A stretch of DNA of 64,000 bases, from positions 62,001 to 126,000 of the forward strand of contig NZ_JAUTDO010000010.1 in assembly GCF_030646165.1 (NCBI RefSeq). Reading direction: 5' to 3'. Made by a program: the position numbers and the translations under genes. Shown here piece by piece: positions 8,994-17,907 of the stretch. The notes under the pieces were generated by a model, which was given only the letters and a program-made list of their open reading frames with translations, did not search any database and was not told the DNA's origin. This stretch comes from Conexibacter sp. CPCC 206217. Lineage in GTDB: Bacteria > Actinomycetota > Thermoleophilia > Solirubrobacterales > Solirubrobacteraceae. How positions within the stretch are numbered: position 1 is the first letter of the stretch; each line of letters starts with the position of its first letter.

Positions 8994-10279
8994 GCGAGCT
9001 GGACTTCCTCGACGGCCTCGAACGCGATCTCGCGGACGCCGCCCGCCGCCGTCGCGACGCCCGCCGCGCGGCGAGCGTCGTGCGGCTGCGCGAGCGGCTC
9101 GGGTTGCGTTCCCGCCGCGCCGTCGTCGCGTCGTCGCTCGGCGAGCGGCTCGGGCTGCGTCGCGCCGTGCTCGCCGCGCTCCTGTTCGTGCTCGCCGGAG
9201 CCGCCACCGCGGGCGCGACCTTCGCCGTCCTGCGCGCGAGCGTGATCCCCGGCCCGGCGGCACATGACGTGCCGCGCGATCAGCTGCCCGCGGCTGGGAC
9301 CGCGCGCGTCAGCGAACTGCGCGCGGCCGACCCGGTGCCGGGAAGGCCGGTATGGACGCTGCGGCTGGCGCGCAGCTCGACCGGCCTGCTGTGCACCACC
9401 GTCGGCCAGCTCGTCGGCGGCCGCTTCGGACTGATCGGCAGCGACGGCCGCTTCCGCGCCTACGGTCCGCGCGTTGCCGACAGCTGCGGCGCGCAGGTCT
9501 CCGGCCCGCATGCCTCGCTGCTGGGCGCCCGCGTCTTCGCCGCGCGGCGGCTCGATGACGTGCGCACGCTCGTCAACGGCGTCGGCGGCGACGAGCTGCG
9601 CACGGTGACGATCATCGCGCGCGGGCGCCGGATCGCCGTCCCGATCGGCGCCGGAGGCACGTTCGTGCACGCGCTCGCGGGCTACCCGGAGGACAGCGCG
9701 CTGCGCGTCGAGCTGCGCTTCGCCGACGGCCGCGTCGAGCCGCACGACTTCGGTGTCGCGAAGAACGTCGAGCCCGATCCGGAGGGCGCGCGCGCCTGGC
9801 GCGTGGGCGTCTCGGCGGCGCAGTATTCGTCTGACCGAGACCGTTGCGTCGACTTCCGGCCCGCGCGCGTGAGCATGCGGGCGACCTTCCTGCCCAGCAC
9901 GCCGCCCGTCAGCCCCGCAGCTTGCGGCCACACGAGGCGCGGCGTTCCGGTCGACGGCAACGTCTATTTCGCGGCGCGACGAATCGTGCCCGGCACCGGC
10001 GGCCGGCTCGCGTGGCGTCACGGCACCGGCAACTGGGGCGACATGCCGGCGCGGACGGCCGTCTGGGGCGGCTTCGGCGCCGACGTCGCGCGGATCGACG
10101 TGATCGGCCCTGGCAGCCAGCGCCGCACGCCCGCGCTGGGAAGACGCCACGTCTTCCTCGCGGTCTTCCCAGCGGACGTCGACCCGGACAGCCTGCGGGT
10201 CCGTGTGCGGCTGCGCGACGGCACGGTCGAGGAGCACCGCGGCGACACCGGTCTGATCGAGGGGAGATGGGTGAGATGA
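8990..10279 (+). CDS. Membrane-anchored protein of an ECF sigma operon (candidate anti-sigma/sensor)
   Basis: 429-residue protein I do not recognise by family. About 56 Arg-rich cytoplasmic residues contain a duplicated GERLGLR/RERLGLR segment. One transmembrane helix follows (about 57-79), then a roughly 340-residue outside domain with several Cys. Position and the 4-base overlaps on both sides suggest an anti-sigma or signal-sensing partner of the sigma factor. No zinc anti-sigma HxxxCxxC motif is visible. The outside domain resembles that of the next gene product: both carry a Cys followed by GRFG(L/W)I and end in an RLRDG-type strand. The two are probably paralogues. Confidence 0.65.
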   Translation: MSELDFLDGLERDLADAARRRRDARRAASVVRLRERLGLRSRRAVVASSLGERLGLRRAVLAALLFVLAGAATAGATFAVLRASVIPGPAAHDVPRDQLPAAGTARVSELRAADPVPGRPVWTLRLARSSTGLLCTTVGQLVGGRFGLIGSDGRFRAYGPRVADSCGAQVSGPHASLLGARVFAARRLDDVRTLVNGVGGDELRTVTIIARGRRIAVPIGAGGTFVHALAGYPEDSALRVELRFADGRVEPHDFGVAKNVEPDPEGARAWRVGVSAAQYSSDRDRCVDFRPARVSMRATFLPSTPPVSPAACGHTRRGVPVDGNVYFAARRIVPGTGGRLAWRHGTGNWGDMPARTAVWGGFGADVARIDVIGPGSQRRTPALGRRHVFLAVFPADVDPDSLRVRVRLRDGTVEEHRGDTGLIEGRWVR

Positions 10280-11412
10280 GGCTGCGCGGCCTGCTGATCG
10301 GAGGATCCCTGTTCGGCGTCGTGCTCGCGGTCGCGCTCGCGCTGGCGCTGCGCGGCGTCACCGCCGACTCGGCCGCTGCGGACGGCGATCCGCTGGCTCG
10401 CAGCGCCCCGCCCGTGCGTGCGCTGTCAGCGACGCCGACCGTCGCTACGCAGCGGCCGGATACGCGCACCCGCCAGGGTGAGCGGATCGTCAGCCGCCCG
10501 CGGACCGCGGTCCGCAAGCCCGATCCCGACGGCGGGCCGGACTGGGCGATCCGCACCTACGGCTCGCGCTCGACATGGCGCGAGCGCGACGGCCGCCTGC
10601 TCGTGCGGCCACGCAACGACTGCTTTCAGCTCGGCCGCGTCTTCGAGGGCCGCTTCGGCTGGATCGACGGTGCGAACGTCTTCCGCTCGGTCAAGCCGGG
10701 GGCGGCCGGCGCGCCCCAGCTGTGCACGATGCTGAAGTTCGCCGGCACCCTCATGAGCCCGTCCGAACGCGTCACGCGCATCACCGAGGTCGGCGGCGGA
10801 GAGCCGCGCCCGCTGCAGACGGTCGAGTGGGGGGTCCCGACGCGCTCGCACGGGCTGCCGTCGCTGCGCATCGGCAGCCTCGCGCAGGAACACGCCGTAC
10901 GCGCGGAGTATCGCGTCGCGGACCCCGGCGGCGGACTGCCGTGGGGCATCGACCGCGCAGACGGACCGGGCAGCGGCTGCCTGATCGACTTCGCGCCGCT
11001 GGTCGGCGAGCGGCCGGGAACGCTCGACAGAACGCTGGACACCGTCACGCTACCCTCCTTCGGCGCCACCTGTCCCAACCACGACGACGCGAGCAGACTG
11101 ACGCCGAGGAATCCGCTGGTTGCCTGGGGCGGTGGCGCGTTCCGGGAGACGGACGCGGAGCGCACGGCGCGTGACCGCGTCGCGCTGCGGACACTGCCGG
11201 GCCGCACCACGGTCGTCGGGCGAGCGCACCGCGACGTCGTGTCGGTGACGGTCGTCAGCCCGCGCGACGTGCGCACGCTGACGCCGTCCGCGCACGATCG
11301 CGTCTTCGCGGCCGTCTGGGATGGGACGTTCCCGACCGGCAGGATCGAGCTGCGCGCGCGGATGCGAGACGGCGGCACGCACGTGCTCCGCCTGCGCGTC
11401 TGGAACCCGTAG
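10276..11412 (+). CDS. Membrane-anchored paralogue of the preceding ECF-operon protein
   Basis: 378-residue protein with a single N-terminal membrane segment (about residues 5-27, possibly an uncleaved signal anchor), a Pro/Thr/Arg linker to about 80, then an outside domain. It shares with the upstream protein the order Cys, GRFGWI, second Cys, and a closing RMRDG strand, but lacks the cytoplasmic N-terminus. ATG 10276 overlaps the previous stop by 4 bases. Function is unknown. The absence of a cytoplasmic part means it cannot itself bind the sigma factor; it may form a complex with its neighbour outside the membrane (inference). Confidence 0.6.
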   Translation: MRLRGLLIGGSLFGVVLAVALALALRGVTADSAAADGDPLARSAPPVRALSATPTVATQRPDTRTRQGERIVSRPRTAVRKPDPDGGPDWAIRTYGSRSTWRERDGRLLVRPRNDCFQLGRVFEGRFGWIDGANVFRSVKPGAAGAPQLCTMLKFAGTLMSPSERVTRITEVGGGEPRPLQTVEWGVPTRSHGLPSLRIGSLAQEHAVRAEYRVADPGGGLPWGIDRADGPGSGCLIDFAPLVGERPGTLDRTLDTVTLPSFGATCPNHDDASRLTPRNPLVAWGGGAFRETDAERTARDRVALRTLPGRTTVVGRAHRDVVSVTVVSPRDVRTLTPSAHDRVFAAVWDGTFPTGRIELRARMRDGGTHVLRLRVWNP

Positions 11413-11589
11413 CGCCGCCGCCAAACCCTCCATCTGTCCCAATCGACCGCACTGGACTCTGGACCGCTGACGGGGCGATTGTGCGGATGCGTACGCGAGT
11501 TGCCGGGTACGACGTTCGACATGGGAGCGTTCAGAGGAACCCTGCATCCGGCAGGCGGCCGGCCGTTGCACGCGGGCGGCACCGCGGGC

Positions 11590-12945
11590 ATGGAGGCGGA
11601 CGCGCAACAGCGCTCGGAGGGCGGCCTGAAGAAGGCGATCGGGCGCAACATGCTGCTGTTCTTCGTCGTCGGCGACGTGCTCGGCGCCGGCATCTATGCG
11701 CTCGTCGGCGAGGTCGGCGGCCGCGTCGGCGGGGCGATATGGACCTCGTTCGCGGTCGCGCTCGGGCTCGCGTTCATGACCGCGTTCGCGTACGCCGAGC
11801 TGGTCACCAAGTATCCGAAGGCGGCCGGCGCGGCGCTGTACGTCAACAAGGCGTTCCGCGCGCCGTTCTTGACGTTCCTGGTCGCGTTCGCGGTGATGTG
11901 CTCGGGGATCACCTCGGCGGCGACGCTGTCGACCGCGTTCGGCGGTGACTACCTGAAGCAGTTCGTCTCGATCCCGACCGTGATGGCGGCGTTGATCTTC
12001 ATCGTCGTCGTCGCGCTGATCAACTTCCGCGGGATCTCCGAGTCGGTCAAGTTGAACATCGTCCTGACGTGCATTGAATTGGGCGGGCTCGTGCTGATCG
12101 CGCTGATCGCCGCGGGCGCCGTCTTCAACGGTGACGGCGATCCCGGCCGCGCGCTCGACTTCAAGAGCGGCGACTCGGTGCCGATCTCGATCCTCGCCGG
12201 CGCCGCGCTCGCGTTCTACGCGCTGATCGGCTTCGAGGACTCCGTCAACGTCGCGGAGGAGACCGAGCACCCGCAGCGCGACTACCCGCGCGCGCTGTTC
12301 GGCGGCCTGATCGCGGCCGGCGTCATCTACCTGACGGTGACGGTGCTCGCCTCGATGGCGGTCCCGACCAACACGCTCGCCGGCTCCAGCGGCCCGCTGC
12401 TGGAGGTCGCGCAGGTCGGCCCGTTGGCGATCAGCACGAAGGTGTTCGCCGCGATCGCCCTGTTCGCCGTCGCCAACGGCGCGCTGATCAACATGATCAT
12501 GGCCTCGCGCCTGGTCTACGGCATGAGCCGCGAGGGGATCGTGCCGAGATTCTTCGGCGGCGTCCACAGCAGCCGCCACACGCCGCTGGCCGCGATCGTC
12601 TTCACGACCTCGCTGTGCATGCTGTTGATCGCGATCGGGACGCTCGAGAAGCTCGCCGACACGACGGTGACGCTGCTGCTGTGCGTCTTCATCCTCGTCA
12701 ACGTCTCCGTGCTGGTGCTGCGCAGAGACCCCGTCGAGCACGACCACTTCAGAGCCCCGAGCCTGATCCCGGTCGTCGGCGCGATCGTCTGCGCGGTCCT
12801 GCTGACGCAGCAGCCCGGCTCCTCGTTCCCCTTCGCCGGCGGTCTGATGCTGCTCGGCGTCGTCCTCTACTTCGTCAGCCGCCTCGCGACCGGCCCGGTC
12901 GACATGGACACCGAGCGGCTGCAGAAGGTCGAGTCGCCCGGCTGA
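11590..12945 (+). CDS. APC-family amino-acid permease
   Basis: About 451 residues with roughly 12 hydrophobic segments. The APC substrate-binding start GAGIYALVGEVGG lies in the first helix and GFEDSVNVAEETEHPQRDYPRAL in the sixth. Such proteins import amino acids or polyamines by proton symport; the substrate is not determined. In-frame upstream starts exist at 11479 and 11521, but neither has a good ribosome binding site, so MEADAQQRSEGGLKKAIG was chosen as the beginning typical of the family. It converges with the mscS-like gene with only 3 bases between stops. Confidence 0.85.
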   Translation: MEADAQQRSEGGLKKAIGRNMLLFFVVGDVLGAGIYALVGEVGGRVGGAIWTSFAVALGLAFMTAFAYAELVTKYPKAAGAALYVNKAFRAPFLTFLVAFAVMCSGITSAATLSTAFGGDYLKQFVSIPTVMAALIFIVVVALINFRGISESVKLNIVLTCIELGGLVLIALIAAGAVFNGDGDPGRALDFKSGDSVPISILAGAALAFYALIGFEDSVNVAEETEHPQRDYPRALFGGLIAAGVIYLTVTVLASMAVPTNTLAGSSGPLLEVAQVGPLAISTKVFAAIALFAVANGALINMIMASRLVYGMSREGIVPRFFGGVHSSRHTPLAAIVFTTSLCMLLIAIGTLEKLADTTVTLLLCVFILVNVSVLVLRRDPVEHDHFRAPSLIPVVGAIVCAVLLTQQPGSSFPFAGGLMLLGVVLYFVSRLATGPVDMDTERLQKVESPG

Positions 12946-12948
12946 CGC

Positions 12949-13962
12949 TCAGCCGTCGCCGTTGCCGGCCCCGACCTCGTCCGCCGTCCGGTGCCAGACC
13001 GTCTGCTGCGGGAAGGGGATCTCGATGCCGGCGTCGTCGAAGGCGCCCTTGATCTGCTCGCGCAGCCTGCGGCTGACCTCCCACTGCTGCGACGGAGTCG
13101 TCTTGACGAGCAGGCGGATCGTGACGCCGCTGGCGCCGAGCGCCTCGACCCCCTGCACCTCGGGCTCCTCCAGCACGTCGCCGCTGCTGCGCCAGAGTCG
13201 GTCGGCGACGCGTTTGATGACCGCGCGCGCCTGCTCGATGTCGGTGCCGTAGGCGACCTCTATGTCCAGCAGCGCGCGGGACCAGTGCTTGGACATGTTG
13301 CCGACGCGGCGGATCTCCCCGTTGGGGACGTGCCAGACGGTCCCGTCGACCGAGCGCAGCTGCGTCGTGCGCAGCGAGATCGCCTCGACGGTGCCGCTGG
13401 TGCCGTCGAGGTCGACGATGTCGCCGACGCCGAACTGGTCCTCGATCAGGATGAACATGCCAGACAGGAAGTCCTTCACGAGCGCCTGCGAGCCGAAGCC
13501 GATCGCGAGGCCGACGACGCCGGCGCCGGCCAGCAGCGGCGCGAGGTTGACGCCCAGCTCGTCGAGCACCATGAAGCCGGCGATCGCGAAGATCACGAAC
13601 GAGACGATCGAGCGCAGCACGCCCGACAGCGCATTGGAGCGCTGCTCCCCGCGCAGGTTCGTCTCCTGCGTCTCCAGGAACGCGTTCGGCGTCCGCTTGC
13701 GCACGGCGCCGAGCCGCTCGCGCATCACGCCGGAGGCCATCCCGCGGAGGGTGCGTTTGACCGCCCGGCGGGCGATCCGGTTGGCGACCACGGCGACGAG
13801 CAGTATCAGCAGGATCCGCAACGGCGGTCCCACGAGCCAGTCGCCGAGCTCGGCGAGCGTCCGATTGTCGGTGGCGTCGAGGAGCGTCCGGCAGATGCGG
13901 CCCGGATCGTCTCCGCACACCGAGCTCAGACGCTCCGGGGAGACGTCTGCGAGCACGAGCAC
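12949..13962 (-). CDS. MscS-family mechanosensitive ion channel
   Basis: 337-residue small-conductance mechanosensitive channel. Hydrophobic helices lie around residues 45-65 and 110-160. The pore-lining helix contains LLAGAGVVGLAIGFGSQ, and the beta domain has the family block FGVGDIVDLDGTSGTVEAISLR followed by VPNG. It opens under hypo-osmotic membrane tension. The length is typical of short MscS proteins. The GTG start lies 8 bases after TACGGT on the minus strand, consistent with a leaderless mRNA. Confidence 0.92.
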   Translation of the reverse strand: MLVLADVSPERLSSVCGDDPGRICRTLLDATDNRTLAELGDWLVGPPLRILLILLVAVVANRIARRAVKRTLRGMASGVMRERLGAVRKRTPNAFLETQETNLRGEQRSNALSGVLRSIVSFVIFAIAGFMVLDELGVNLAPLLAGAGVVGLAIGFGSQALVKDFLSGMFILIEDQFGVGDIVDLDGTSGTVEAISLRTTQLRSVDGTVWHVPNGEIRRVGNMSKHWSRALLDIEVAYGTDIEQARAVIKRVADRLWRSSGDVLEEPEVQGVEALGASGVTIRLLVKTTPSQQWEVSRRLREQIKGAFDDAGIEIPFPQQTVWHRTADEVGAGNGDG

Positions 13963-14020
13963 GAGCTACGACCGTAGCAAGAGCGGCCGGCGGCCCGTCA
14001 TGCCGCCACCCCGCTCCGAG

Positions 14021-14050
14021 CGGCGCGCCGGCCGTGCCCGGCGCGCGCCG
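14021..14050 (-). terminator. GC-rich inverted repeat after the Mur-ligase gene
   Basis: Arms CGGCGCGC and its perfect complement flank a 14-base loop, just downstream (minus strand) of the Mur-ligase stop at 14058. No T-run follows. It is likely an intrinsic-type terminator of the high-GC kind, or a stabilising 3' hairpin. Confidence 0.5.
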
Positions 14051-14057
14051 CCGGCCG

Positions 14058-15725
14058 CTACGCGTAGACGTCCGGCAGGTCGTTCTCGAACAGCACGACG
14101 TCCCCGCTGCGCGTCAGCTCGGCGAGCTTCGCGTGGGCGGCGGGGCCGTCGGGGAAGTGGAGGATCTGCTCCGCGCGGGCACCGGCGGCGCGCATCCCCT
14201 CGGCGACGTCCTCGCCGCGCGGGCCGATCAGCAGCGCGACGTCGGCGACGCCCGCGGCCAGCTCGCCGAGGCGGCGGTTCTCCTCCCGCTCGCGCTCGCC
14301 CAGCTCGACCATCCCGGGCGTCACGAGCACGCGGCGCGTGGCGGGGTGGTCGCGCAGCACGCCGAGCGCGGCGGCGGCGCCCTCCGGGTTGGCGTTGTAG
14401 GAGTCGTCGATCACGACGACGCCGGCCGCTCTGTTGACGATCGGAGCGAGACGGTGGTCGGGCGGCGTGACGCGGCCGAGCGCGCGTGCGACGTCGGTCA
14501 GCGCCAGCCCGCGCCCGACGCCGACCGCGGCCGCCGCCAGCAGGTTCGCGACGTTGTGCTCGCCGAGCAGGCGGGCGCGGACCTCGGCGCGCTGCTCGCC
14601 GGCACTGCCGCTCGCACCAGCCGCGCCGCGCTCGCCGTCCGCCGCGCCCGCTCTCACCACCACCGTGAAGATCGTTCTGCCGTCCTGCAGCCGCACGTCC
14701 TCGGCCCACACGTCGGCCTCGGGGTGGGGGGCGGGGGCGAACAGGAGCGTGCGCGCGGCGCTGCGGGTGCGCGCGACGCGCAACGTGCGCTCGTCGTCGG
14801 CGCGCGTGACGAACAGGCCGCCGTCGGCCGGCAGCGAGTCGGCCAGCTCGCCCTTCGCCTGCTCGGTCACGTCGAGCGACCCGAAGCGCTCCAGGTGCGC
14901 GGGGCCGATCGCGGTCAGCACCCCGACGCGCGGATGTACCAGCTCGCACAGCTCGGCCACGTCGCCGGTGCGATAGGCGCCCATCTCGACGACGAACGAC
15001 TGGTGCTGCGGCTGCAGACCCTCGTTGATCGCGCGCACGACGCCGAGCGTGCTGTTGAACGACGCCGGCGTCGGATACGACGGCCCGAGCAGGTCGAGCA
15101 CCGCCGTCACGCACGCCTTCGTCGTCGTCTTGCCGTAGGAGCCGGTGATGCCGACGACGAGCGGTCTGACGTCGCGCAGGCGCTGCTGCGCTCTGCGCAC
15201 GAAGCGGCGGTTGTCGGCCTGCTGGACCGGTCTCAGCATGTTGTTCACGACGCCGCCGAGCAGCCACGGCGCCAGCAGCAGCAGCAGCGCGCCGGCCGCG
15301 CCGGTCACGGCGGGCGCCCACTGCTGGCCGCCGCCGATCGCGACGACGATCGCGAGGACCAGCGCGCAGACCGCCAGCTGCAGCCCGAACAGCCGTCTGG
15401 CGCGCGGCGTGAAGACGAGCGGCTTGATCTGCTCGCGCGACCAGATGACGCGCGCGGCGCGGGCGGTCATCGCCACCAGCGCGACCGCGATCACGACGCC
15501 GATCGCTTCGGCGGCGGCGCCGGCGAGCGCGGCGGCGCCGCCCGCGACGAGCACGAGCCCGGCCTCGGGCAACGCGAGCCGCACCGCGTAGGCCTGGCCG
15601 ATCCACAGATACAGCCGGCGCGCCTCGTAGTGCTCCTGCTGGAAGACGTGCAGCAGCAGGTGCGACGCGCCGCCGACCGCGATCAGCGCGCCGATCGCGA
15701 CGAGGACGGAGGTGAGAAGCGTCAT
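14058..15725 (-). CDS. Membrane-anchored Mur ligase family protein (MurF-like)
   Basis: 555 residues. The first ~165 form about four hydrophobic helices in place of the UDP-binding first domain of soluble MurF. A complete Mur-ligase core follows, with the ATP loop VVGITGSYGKTTTKA (193-201), the EMGAYRTGDVAELCELVHP block and the C-terminal DDSYNANPEGAAAAL. MurF adds D-Ala-D-Ala to the peptidoglycan precursor; here the acceptor may be lipid-linked (inference). The start overlaps the stop of the alpha/beta hydrolase by 4 bases, and two D-Ala-D-Ala ligases lie just across the divergent promoter. It may be a specialised ligase rather than the housekeeping MurF. Confidence 0.8.
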   Translation of the reverse strand: MTLLTSVLVAIGALIAVGGASHLLLHVFQQEHYEARRLYLWIGQAYAVRLALPEAGLVLVAGGAAALAGAAAEAIGVVIAVALVAMTARAARVIWSREQIKPLVFTPRARRLFGLQLAVCALVLAIVVAIGGGQQWAPAVTGAAGALLLLLAPWLLGGVVNNMLRPVQQADNRRFVRRAQQRLRDVRPLVVGITGSYGKTTTKACVTAVLDLLGPSYPTPASFNSTLGVVRAINEGLQPQHQSFVVEMGAYRTGDVAELCELVHPRVGVLTAIGPAHLERFGSLDVTEQAKGELADSLPADGGLFVTRADDERTLRVARTRSAARTLLFAPAPHPEADVWAEDVRLQDGRTIFTVVVRAGAADGERGAAGASGSAGEQRAEVRARLLGEHNVANLLAAAAVGVGRGLALTDVARALGRVTPPDHRLAPIVNRAAGVVVIDDSYNANPEGAAAALGVLRDHPATRRVLVTPGMVELGEREREENRRLGELAAGVADVALLIGPRGEDVAEGMRAAGARAEQILHFPDGPAAHAKLAELTRSGDVVLFENDLPDVYA

Positions 15726-16528
15726 GAACCTGCCTGGGTGAGGAAGTGCGCCGCGACCACGTTGAAGTGGGCGGCCTGCTCGGCGTAGGCGAAGTGGCCG
15801 CCGGATCTGAGCACGACGAGGCCCGCGCCCGGGATCTCGCGCTCCATCTGCTCGCCCATCCACAGCGGGGTGGCGTCGTCGTCGGGCCCCCAGATCAGCA
15901 GCGTCGGGGCGTCGACGAGGGGGAGACGGGGTCTGATGTCCTCGGCCAGCACGGTGCGCAGCGTCCCGCGCAGCGCCTCGGGCGCGGCGAGCCAGTCGGC
16001 CGAGCCGGCGCGCGCGCGGATCTTCTGCTGCAGGCGCTTGCCGGGCGGGCCGCCGATCGCTCCGACCACGCGGCCGACCTTCGCCATCCCGACCTTCGCG
16101 TAGTACGAGAGCGGGCGTCTGGGCTTGATCCCGACGGCGCCGGTCAGGACCATCCGCTCGACGCGGTCGCGGGTGGCGGGATCGGACGCGAGCACGATCG
16201 AGATCGCCGCCCCGCGCGAGTGGCCGACGAGCGCGAAGCGCTCGATCCCGAGCTGGTCGGCGAGTCTGATCACGAGCTGCGCGTAGTCGGCGTTGCCCCA
16301 CGCGGCGGGGACCATGTCGGACTCGCCGAAGCCCGGCAGGTCGAGCGCGACCAGCTCGAGCTGGTCGCTGAGCCCGGCGAGGATCGAGCCGACCGCGTCG
16401 ATCGAGGCGCCCCAGCCGTGCAGCACGAGCACGACCGGAGGATCGGCGATCCCCGCGGGTCTGGTGTGCAGGACGCGCAGGCGCAGGCCGTCGACGGTGA
16501 CGGTCGTGGTCGGGGAGGTCGCGGGCAC
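15722..16528 (-). CDS. Alpha/beta-fold hydrolase
   Basis: 268-residue hydrolase with a full catalytic triad: nucleophile Ser104 in GHSRG, acid within GPDDDATP (217-219) and His245 in SGGHFAY. The oxyanion motif LHGWG lies near 37-40. The substrate is not evident. It starts with GTG and overlaps the Mur-ligase gene by 4 bases, so the two are one transcript. Being tied to peptidoglycan-precursor genes, it could hydrolyse an ester or peptide in that pathway, which is inference from position only. Confidence 0.85.
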   Translation of the reverse strand: MPATSPTTTVTVDGLRLRVLHTRPAGIADPPVVLVLHGWGASIDAVGSILAGLSDQLELVALDLPGFGESDMVPAAWGNADYAQLVIRLADQLGIERFALVGHSRGAAISIVLASDPATRDRVERMVLTGAVGIKPRRPLSYYAKVGMAKVGRVVGAIGGPPGKRLQQKIRARAGSADWLAAPEALRGTLRTVLAEDIRPRLPLVDAPTLLIWGPDDDATPLWMGEQMEREIPGAGLVVLRSGGHFAYAEQAAHFNVVAAHFLTQAGS

Positions 16529-16635
16529 GACCCGGAATGATCGCAGCCTTGTGCAGCTGCAGTGGTTCGTATGCGGCGCACCGAAGAACCGGCCGAAGGC
16601 GGTGCGGTCGGTCTCAAGCGGTACCCTCCCGCCCC

Positions 16636-17907
16636 ATGCCTCTCCCCTCCGGACAGACCGTCGGCGTCGTCTTCGGCGGACCCTCCGTCGAGCACGACGT
16701 CTCGATCATCACCGCCCAGCAGGCGATGGCCGTGCTCTCCGAGCGCCACGCCGTGATCCCGCTCTACGTCGGCAAGGACGGCCGCTGGTGGACGGGCGAG
16801 GAGCTGCGCGACGTGTCCGCGTTCACGCAGTCGCCGCCGCGCGGCGCGCGGCCGCTGGAGCTGCGTCTCGGAGCCGCTGACGGACCCTTCTTCGAGCCGT
16901 CGACCTCGCGTCTGCGCGGCGACAGAGCGCTGCCGATCTCGGTCGTGCTGAACGCGATCCACGGCACCGGCGGCGAGGACGGCGCGCTGCTGGGCGCGCT
17001 GGCGCTGGCGGGGATCCCGCACGCGGGCAGCGGCGTGGCGGCGTTCGCGGTCGGGATGGACAAGCATCTCGCCAAGACGGTGCTGAAGGAGGCGGGCCTC
17101 GACGTGCTGCCGCACCGCCGCATCGAGCGCGGCGAGTGGGAGCAGGATCGCGGCGCGGTGCTCAGCTCGGTCGAGGGCGAGATCCCGCTGCCGGTCGTCG
17201 TCAAGCCGGCGACGCTCGGCTCCTCGATCGGCGTCGCGCGCTGCGACCGCGCCGAGCAGGTCGAGGAGGCGCTGGAACTGGCCTTCGAGCTGGACCGCCA
17301 GGCGATCGTCGAGCCGTTCGCGACCGGCGCGACCGAGCTGAACTGCGCGGTCCTCGGCCGCCCCGGCGGCGAGCTGCGCGTCTCCGAGGTCGAGCGCCCG
17401 CTCGGCAGCGCCGACGGCCTCACGTTCGAGGACAAGTACCTGTCGGCCGGCGGCAAGGGCGGTGGCGGCGCGAAGGGCGGCGGTGCCAAGGGCGCTGGCG
17501 GCGGCGCGACCGGCGGCAAGGGCGGCGCGACGAGCGCCGGCAGCGCCGGCGCCGGCATGGCGTCGCTGGACCGCGTGATCCCCGCCGACGTCGACCCGGA
17601 GCTGCGCGAGCGCGTCCGCGCCGAGGCCGCGAAGGCCCACCGCGCGCTGCGCGTCGCAGGCGTCGCGCGCTACGACTTCTTCGTGCTCGATGAGGACGAT
17701 CCCGCCCGCCCCGCTCGCATCTGCGTCAACGAGCCGAACACGGTCCCCGGCTCGTTCGCCTTCTACCTGTTCGAGCCGAAGGGCCTGTCGTTCCCGGACC
17801 TGCTCGACGAGTTGCTCGCGATCGGCCTCGCGGAGGCGCGCGAGGAGCGTTCGACGACACGCAACTTCGCCTCCGCGCTGATCGACCGTCACGCGAGCGC
17901 GGCATGA
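16636..17907 (+). CDS. D-alanine-D-alanine ligase-like protein with Gly-rich insertion
   Basis: 423-residue ATP-grasp ligase of the Ddl family. It has FGGPSVEHDVSI near the start, KPATLGSSIGVA in the ATP site, and VNEPNTVPGSFAFYLF near the metal site, a variant of the usual EINTxPG found in Ddl-like proteins of uncertain specificity. Residues about 271-307 form a Gly/Ala/Lys low-complexity stretch exactly in the mobile loop that normally closes the active site after the DKY motif. ATG 16636 lies 8 bases after TACCCT with no ribosome binding site, suggesting a leaderless mRNA. It overlaps the second ligase gene by 4 bases. Confidence 0.85.
   Translation: MPLPSGQTVGVVFGGPSVEHDVSIITAQQAMAVLSERHAVIPLYVGKDGRWWTGEELRDVSAFTQSPPRGARPLELRLGAADGPFFEPSTSRLRGDRALPISVVLNAIHGTGGEDGALLGALALAGIPHAGSGVAAFAVGMDKHLAKTVLKEAGLDVLPHRRIERGEWEQDRGAVLSSVEGEIPLPVVVKPATLGSSIGVARCDRAEQVEEALELAFELDRQAIVEPFATGATELNCAVLGRPGGELRVSEVERPLGSADGLTFEDKYLSAGGKGGGGAKGGGAKGAGGGATGGKGGATSAGSAGAGMASLDRVIPADVDPELRERVRAEAAKAHRALRVAGVARYDFFVLDEDDPARPARICVNEPNTVPGSFAFYLFEPKGLSFPDLLDELLAIGLAEAREERSTTRNFASALIDRHASAA

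Noticed and set aside
17449..17557. Gly-rich stretch as a tandem-repeat or CRISPR-like array
   Set aside because: Repeats are imperfect codon-level Gly/Ala/Lys runs without unique spacers; simply low-complexity coding sequence.
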